Shown here in pieces: positions 60,289-64,000 of a stretch of DNA of 64,000 bases. The notes under the pieces are model-generated. The model was given only the letters and a program-made list of their open reading frames with translations. It was not told where the DNA came from and made no database searches. This DNA is from PoT sp049331405 (lineage in GTDB: Bacteria > Planctomycetota > Planctomycetia > Isosphaerales > Isosphaeraceae). The position numbers were made by a program, and so were the translations under genes. The DNA lies in NCBI RefSeq assembly GCF_049331405.1, contig NZ_CP186274.1:3472001-3536000 (forward strand). Reading direction: 5' to 3'. The stretch's first letter is position 1. Every line of letters begins with the position of its first letter.

Positions 60289-62610
60289 TCAGCCCGCCGA
60301 CACCTTGTGCCAGTAGATCTGCTGCCGGTCGCCCCGGATCCGCAGGTCCTCGAGGAAGGGTTCGAGGGTCGGCTTGACGAGCCCCTTGAGATAGGGACGC
60401 CCATTGACGCGGACCTCGAGCTTCTTCGAGAAGTCGAGGATCTTGGGGCTGATCCAGACATCCAGGCGTTTGACCCCCTTGGCCTGGACCTGGATGAGGT
60501 TGCTCGCCTGGCTCGACGTGACCTTGATCGAAGCGGGGTTCAGATTCTTGCCGAGCGGCTCGGCGGCCTCGGGGGCGGTCGTGTAGCCAGGCTGGAACTC
60601 GCGGATGACGACGCCGTAGAACCGCTCGTCGGAGTCGCGCGAAGAGATCGCCTCGAAGGCCTTCACGACGGGCTGACGCGTCTTGCGATCCATCCAATCG
60701 AGGATCGGGGCGGCCTCCTCGGGGAGGTCTTCGAGCCCGCGACGAATGTGCTCGACATAGGTGATGTCATAAGCCCTGGCGATCAGGGGTTTGAGGAGCG
60801 AGCCGAAGACCAGCTCCGTGCTGGCCGGGGCGAGGTCCCCCATCGCCACGTAGAGGGGCAGCTTCTCTGTGTGGACGATGTTGCGGAAGGCGTACTTGAA
60901 GGGACGGCCCGATACGATCGCCACGCCGGCGAAGAGGTCGGGATGGGCCAGGCCGAAGTCCCAGGCCATGTCGCCGCCGATCATCTGGCCGCCGAGGAAG
61001 ACGCGGTTGGCGTCGATGGCATAGCGGCGCCTGGCGTCGCGAAGGGCGAGCTCGACGGCCGCGTGCTCGCTCGTCGTGAACCGGTATTCTTTGGGGTGGT
61101 CCGGCAGGTTGTACTCGGGGGCGATGACGATGTAGCCCCGTCGGCTCGCCTCCTTGGACCACCAGTCGATGGCCGACTGCGGACCGGCCCCGCCGTGGAG
61201 CGCGACCACGGCCGGATAGTTCCTCAGCGGGTGATACTCTGGGGGCAGGAGGACCGAGTATTCGGTTGGCACGGAGTTCCCGTCGTCCGCCGCCTTGTGC
61301 GTGAGGACCTCCTCCTTCGACGGCTGGGAATCCGACGCCAGGGGGGGAGCCATCCGCACGGCCAGGCGAGTCAGGAGGTCGAGCCTCTTGATCTCCAACG
61401 ACTTTCCTGGCTCCTCCGGCAACTCGAACGCCTCGAGCTCGTCGAGGATCCGCGTGCGTGCTTCCTGATCCTCGCTCGACAGGTAGTCGTGGAGGAGGCC
61501 GCGGGCCTTCCAGAACGATCGGGCGAGGTCCAGCTTGGTCGTCGCGCCATCCGAGCCGAGAAGGTAGCCCGACATCGCCAGGGCCAGCCATTCCTCGTTA
61601 TTGCCCTGTCCCTCGACCTTGGCTTTCTGCCAGGCGACGAGGCGGTCGTGGACCACGTCGGGCACCTCATTCAGCCCCTTCAGGACCTCGGCGACGGGCT
61701 TTTTCCATGCCTCGCGCTTGTCGGTAGGCAACGCATCGGCCAGGGCCTTGAGTTCGCTCGCCCACGACTTGTTCGTGGCTTGCTCGTTCTCGGCCGCGCG
61801 GAGCTCGTCGCGGACGCCCACGAGGATGTCGGAGGAGACGTCCTTCGAAGGGAACGACTTGAGTCGGTTCTGGACCTCGGTGTATTGCTGGGCCTTGCGG
61901 GCGATGTCGATCTCGGCCTTGCGTTCGACGGCCTCGAGCCTGGAGACGACGACCTGGGCACTTTCGATGGTCTCCTTGAGGCCCGGTTCCTCGGGGAAGT
62001 CGCGGAGGAGCGAGTTCAACTCGCGGCGAGCCTCGGCGAACCAGCGTGCCTGGATCAGGAAGCTGGCGACCCTGCGCCGTTCTTGCAGGTTCGTCTGGTC
62101 GACTTTCGCCAGGATGGCCAGGATCACATCCTGCGGGACCTGCGTCGTGCTCAGCCGGCCCTCTTGCCAGAAGCCGTCGACTCCGCGAATCTTGACGAGG
62201 TACGGGCCCATCTCGTAGATGGCCTGCTCCATCGTGACGGGCTTCGAGGATCGGGCCGAGGTGTAGGTGAAGCTGCGTCGCCCCCGATCGTTCCAGGGGG
62301 TCGAACTGATGTCGAAGGCTTCCTTGGGCATCACGCCCGCGTGCTGCACCAGGGGCTGGACGAGCTTGAAGATTTCCCAGGTGCCGAACGTCGAGTCGGG
62401 TTCGATCGAGCCGATCTTGGAGTCCCGAGTGACCACACGCCTCAGGCCATCGAAGATCCAGACGATTGTGTTATCGCGGTCGATGGTCCCGTGGTAGACG
62501 AGCCCATTTTTGAGCACAACCTTCTCGGCGGATCGCGAGGCCGTCGCCGGGAGGATGATCAGGGCGAGGAGGGTTGCCCCGGTAATTCTCGATCGAAGAG
62601 ACGTTGCCAT
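60289..62610 (-). CDS. large exported protein with an inactive-looking alpha/beta-hydrolase domain
   Basis: A 773-residue protein with a signal peptide (to about residue 28, ATASRSAEK). The first half is helical and repeat-like, starting with VVLKNGLVYHGTIDRD. An alpha/beta-hydrolase (PHB depolymerase/prolyl-oligopeptidase type) fold starts near 465 with AVVALHGGAGPQSAIDWW. The nucleophile elbow reads FLGGQMIGGDM, so Met543 replaces Ser. The region expected to hold the catalytic His reads RRGLEDLPEE, with Leu626. Both changes suggest a binding rather than enzymatic role. The C-terminal 110 residues are beta-rich. Planctomycete-type protein; function unknown. Confidence 0.75.
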   Translation of the reverse strand: MATSLRSRITGATLLALIILPATASRSAEKVVLKNGLVYHGTIDRDNTIVWIFDGLRRVVTRDSKIGSIEPDSTFGTWEIFKLVQPLVQHAGVMPKEAFDISSTPWNDRGRRSFTYTSARSSKPVTMEQAIYEMGPYLVKIRGVDGFWQEGRLSTTQVPQDVILAILAKVDQTNLQERRRVASFLIQARWFAEARRELNSLLRDFPEEPGLKETIESAQVVVSRLEAVERKAEIDIARKAQQYTEVQNRLKSFPSKDVSSDILVGVRDELRAAENEQATNKSWASELKALADALPTDKREAWKKPVAEVLKGLNEVPDVVHDRLVAWQKAKVEGQGNNEEWLALAMSGYLLGSDGATTKLDLARSFWKARGLLHDYLSSEDQEARTRILDELEAFELPEEPGKSLEIKRLDLLTRLAVRMAPPLASDSQPSKEEVLTHKAADDGNSVPTEYSVLLPPEYHPLRNYPAVVALHGGAGPQSAIDWWSKEASRRGYIVIAPEYNLPDHPKEYRFTTSEHAAVELALRDARRRYAIDANRVFLGGQMIGGDMAWDFGLAHPDLFAGVAIVSGRPFKYAFRNIVHTEKLPLYVAMGDLAPASTELVFGSLLKPLIARAYDITYVEHIRRGLEDLPEEAAPILDWMDRKTRQPVVKAFEAISSRDSDERFYGVVIREFQPGYTTAPEAAEPLGKNLNPASIKVTSSQASNLIQVQAKGVKRLDVWISPKILDFSKKLEVRVNGRPYLKGLVKPTLEPFLEDLRIRGDRQQIYWHKVSAG

Positions 62611-63045
62611 GTCTGGGTATCCCTACTCCGAGAGGCCCGCAAAATCGTGTCGGGAACGATGTTGATCGGATCGGAGGAATGGCTCGCCCGAGGAAACTCC
62701 ATCTCACCCGGCCAGGAAACATTCTGACACCTCGAGGACCCGGGTCAAGCCGATGGCCGGGAACTGATTAGGTTTCGACGGGCATGTCAAGCTGGTCGTA
62801 CTGGCCTCGCTAACTCTCCGGACTACAATGCGTAAGGTCCGCGCTCACGTCCGGCCCAACCGGTCCGATGCAAGGTGACGTCGGAAATCTAGACGTCCGA
62901 CCCTCTCCTCGGATTCGATGACCCCAACCACGATTGATTGAGCGTGGCTTTGCGCGGCCCGACGATCATGGGCCGGAAACTCGGCCGTGCAATTTTTAGA
63001 GAGAGACTGATCACCCCCCGTTCGTCAGCAGAGGGCGAGTCGATC
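62611..63045. other. divergent intergenic region
   Basis: These 435 nt lie between the pseudo-hydrolase gene (minus) and the zinc-ribbon gene (plus) and should contain promoters for both. The frame of the latter is open from 62938 but begins without a ribosome binding site. No repeat, hairpin or RNA gene was recognised. Confidence 0.4.
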
Positions 63046-63696
63046 ATGGCAGGGACCTCCATCAAATTTCGCTGCTATCAGTGCAACCAACTCCTCGGGG
63101 TCTCGCGCAACAGGGTGGGGGGAGTGGTTTCCTGCCCCAAGTGCCAGGCCGGGCTCATCGTGCCGGATCCGACGGAAGGGGCGGGCCCTCTCGACCTGCG
63201 GACCGAGGGCGAATCGACCGGATCCGGGTCGACGGACGGTGGAATACCCCTCGACCTCATCGACATACGGCCCGAGGATATCCGCGTCGAGCCGGGGGCG
63301 TACAGGTCGCCCGCCTCGCCGAGCTCGTCCGAGCCCCAGGAGGCCGCGACCTCCGGCGGGCCTGGTCTCCAGGTGGCCGAGCCGCCCGCGTCATGGGAGC
63401 AGCCGCCGGCCCCTCCAAGGCCCTTGCGCCCGAGCTCGGCGTCGGTCGAGGCTCCCGCACCCACCTTTGCCCCCGAGCCGGAACGCACGAAGAGCGCGGA
63501 GGATCTCAACCTCCCGCAGATCGACCTGGCTCCGGCCCGTCGTTCGCCGACTCGGCATCAGCCGCTCGCCCGATCCCGCGACGTCGTCATTTCCCGGACG
63601 ACCCTCGCGATGTGGTCGCTCTTCGTCCTGATTGCCCAGGTGCTCGCGTTCCTGGCCGGGTTGCTGGCCGGGCATTTCGTCTGGAAGGTCCATTGA
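63046..63696 (+). CDS. zinc-ribbon protein with C-terminal membrane anchor
   Basis: A 216-residue protein. The N-terminus carries a CxxC...CxxC zinc ribbon (CYQC near residue 10 and CPKC near 32, with LLGVSRNRVGG between them). About 135 residues of Pro/Ser/Glu-rich linker follow, ending in one membrane helix (TTLAMWSLFVLIAQVLAFLA). It is likely tail-anchored with the ribbon in the cytosol. Zinc-ribbon plus linker plus helix proteins are frequent in planctomycetes; their roles are unknown. The start at 63046 (GAGGGCGAG upstream) puts the ribbon at the very N-terminus. A weak hairpin follows the stop at 63697-63718. Confidence 0.75.
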   Translation: MAGTSIKFRCYQCNQLLGVSRNRVGGVVSCPKCQAGLIVPDPTEGAGPLDLRTEGESTGSGSTDGGIPLDLIDIRPEDIRVEPGAYRSPASPSSSEPQEAATSGGPGLQVAEPPASWEQPPAPPRPLRPSSASVEAPAPTFAPEPERTKSAEDLNLPQIDLAPARRSPTRHQPLARSRDVVISRTTLAMWSLFVLIAQVLAFLAGLLAGHFVWKVH

Positions 63697-63839
63697 GCGA
63701 CCGGTCTTCACTGGTCGCCAAACGCTGCACCTTGGAGGATCTTGGGAACTGGGCTAACATGGAAAGTCTCGCAAGGCGAATGAGTTCCGTGCGTCACTCC
63801 GCCTGAAGCTGAGCTCGAAATCTCGTTTGAGACTATGTC

Positions 63840-64000
63840 ATGTCTAACACGCCGTCAGACATCGTGATGCGCTCCGACACGATCAAAAAGGGAGACGCCC
63901 GCGCAGCTCACCGCAGCTTGCTTCGAGCCACCGGGGTCGGTGAGGGGGACTGGGACAAGCCCTTCATCGCGATCTGCAACAGTCATGTGGATATCATCCC
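63840..64000 (+). CDS. ilvD: dihydroxy-acid dehydratase, N-terminal fragment (3' truncated by window)
   Basis: Only about 53 codons are visible before the window ends. They read MSNTPSDIVMRSDTIKKGD, then ARAAHRSLLRATGVGE and DKPFIAICNSHVDIIP, which match the start of IlvD (the R-A..RS.L.A.G block and the KPFI.I.NS...I.P block). IlvD is an iron-sulfur enzyme of valine, leucine and isoleucine synthesis; its cluster cysteines lie further on, one probably at CNS here. An ATG at 63835 is out of frame; the ATG at 63840 is used. Confidence 0.85.
   Translation, partial: MSNTPSDIVMRSDTIKKGDARAAHRSLLRATGVGEGDWDKPFIAICNSHVDII

Noticed and set aside
60169..62727. An 852-residue plus-strand frame over the pseudo-hydrolase gene.
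   Set aside because: It is antisense to a gene with signal peptide and hydrolase-fold motifs, and has no recognisable domain.

Overview
The window is high-GC chromosomal DNA from a planctomycete, most likely of the Isosphaeraceae type. The lineage rests on gene content: a DUF1559 prepilin-like protein, a DUF1592/DUF1552 pair, a sigma factor paired with a FecR-LamG anti-sigma protein, a DUF1571 lipoprotein, and many small proteins known mainly from this phylum. No rRNA, tRNA or CRISPR array was seen. About 48 protein genes are called; two are cut by the window edges (an FtsK-like ATPase at the left, ilvD at the right).

1-4,000: the tail of a degenerate FtsK/SpoIIIE-type ATPase, a strong terminator, a THUMP-like methyltransferase, and a small IS200/IS605 island in which an intact element lies inside an older decayed copy. 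4,000-11,600 (minus strand): sigma factor, FecR/LamG membrane protein, small lipoprotein, DUF1559 pseudopilin, DUF1592 cytochrome-like protein and Tat-exported DUF1552 protein, read here as a surface or periplasmic module. 12,300-18,600: housekeeping metabolism (tRNA-dihydrouridine synthase, aldehyde dehydrogenase, SerA with a class V aminotransferase, HisI). 18,700-29,200: tandem TPR/SEC-C proteins, TerC, a vWA protein, and two membrane-anchored coiled-coil proteins that share a duplicated domain. 29,300-34,700: alpha/beta hydrolase with an enolase-superfamily enzyme, response regulator with a NicO-type metal permease, and a DUF1571 lipoprotein.

34,900-42,600 (minus strand) is a second type II fatty-acid or polyketide-like set: two FabZ-like dehydratases, an acyl carrier protein, a ketosynthase lacking its catalytic Cys and second His (chain-length-factor-like), an intact ketosynthase, an alpha/beta hydrolase and a GH3-type acyl-adenylating enzyme. 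43,000-48,200 holds a beta-propeller/TPR protein, an M28 peptidase, a small aromatic-rich secreted protein and an M20 peptidase.

48,700-54,050 (plus strand) is the best candidate for an undescribed system. Lysine 2,3-aminomutase is followed, with 4-nt overlaps, by two D-Ala-D-Ala-ligase-like ATP-grasp enzymes, then by one polypeptide fusing a GNAT acetyltransferase to a class II HDAC/acetylpolyamine-amidohydrolase-like domain. This suggests production, acetylation and recycling of a beta-lysine conjugate. Elongation factor P lies convergently next to it but has Asn at the usual modified-Lys site, which argues against beta-lysylation of EF-P as the purpose.

55,000-64,000: an O-methyltransferase, serine acetyltransferase, a second methyltransferase, a GH13 amylase, a large exported protein whose alpha/beta-hydrolase domain has lost its Ser and His, a zinc-ribbon membrane protein, and the start of ilvD. 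Start codons were moved inward from the longest frame where a Shine-Dalgarno sequence, signal peptide or family N-terminus favoured it.
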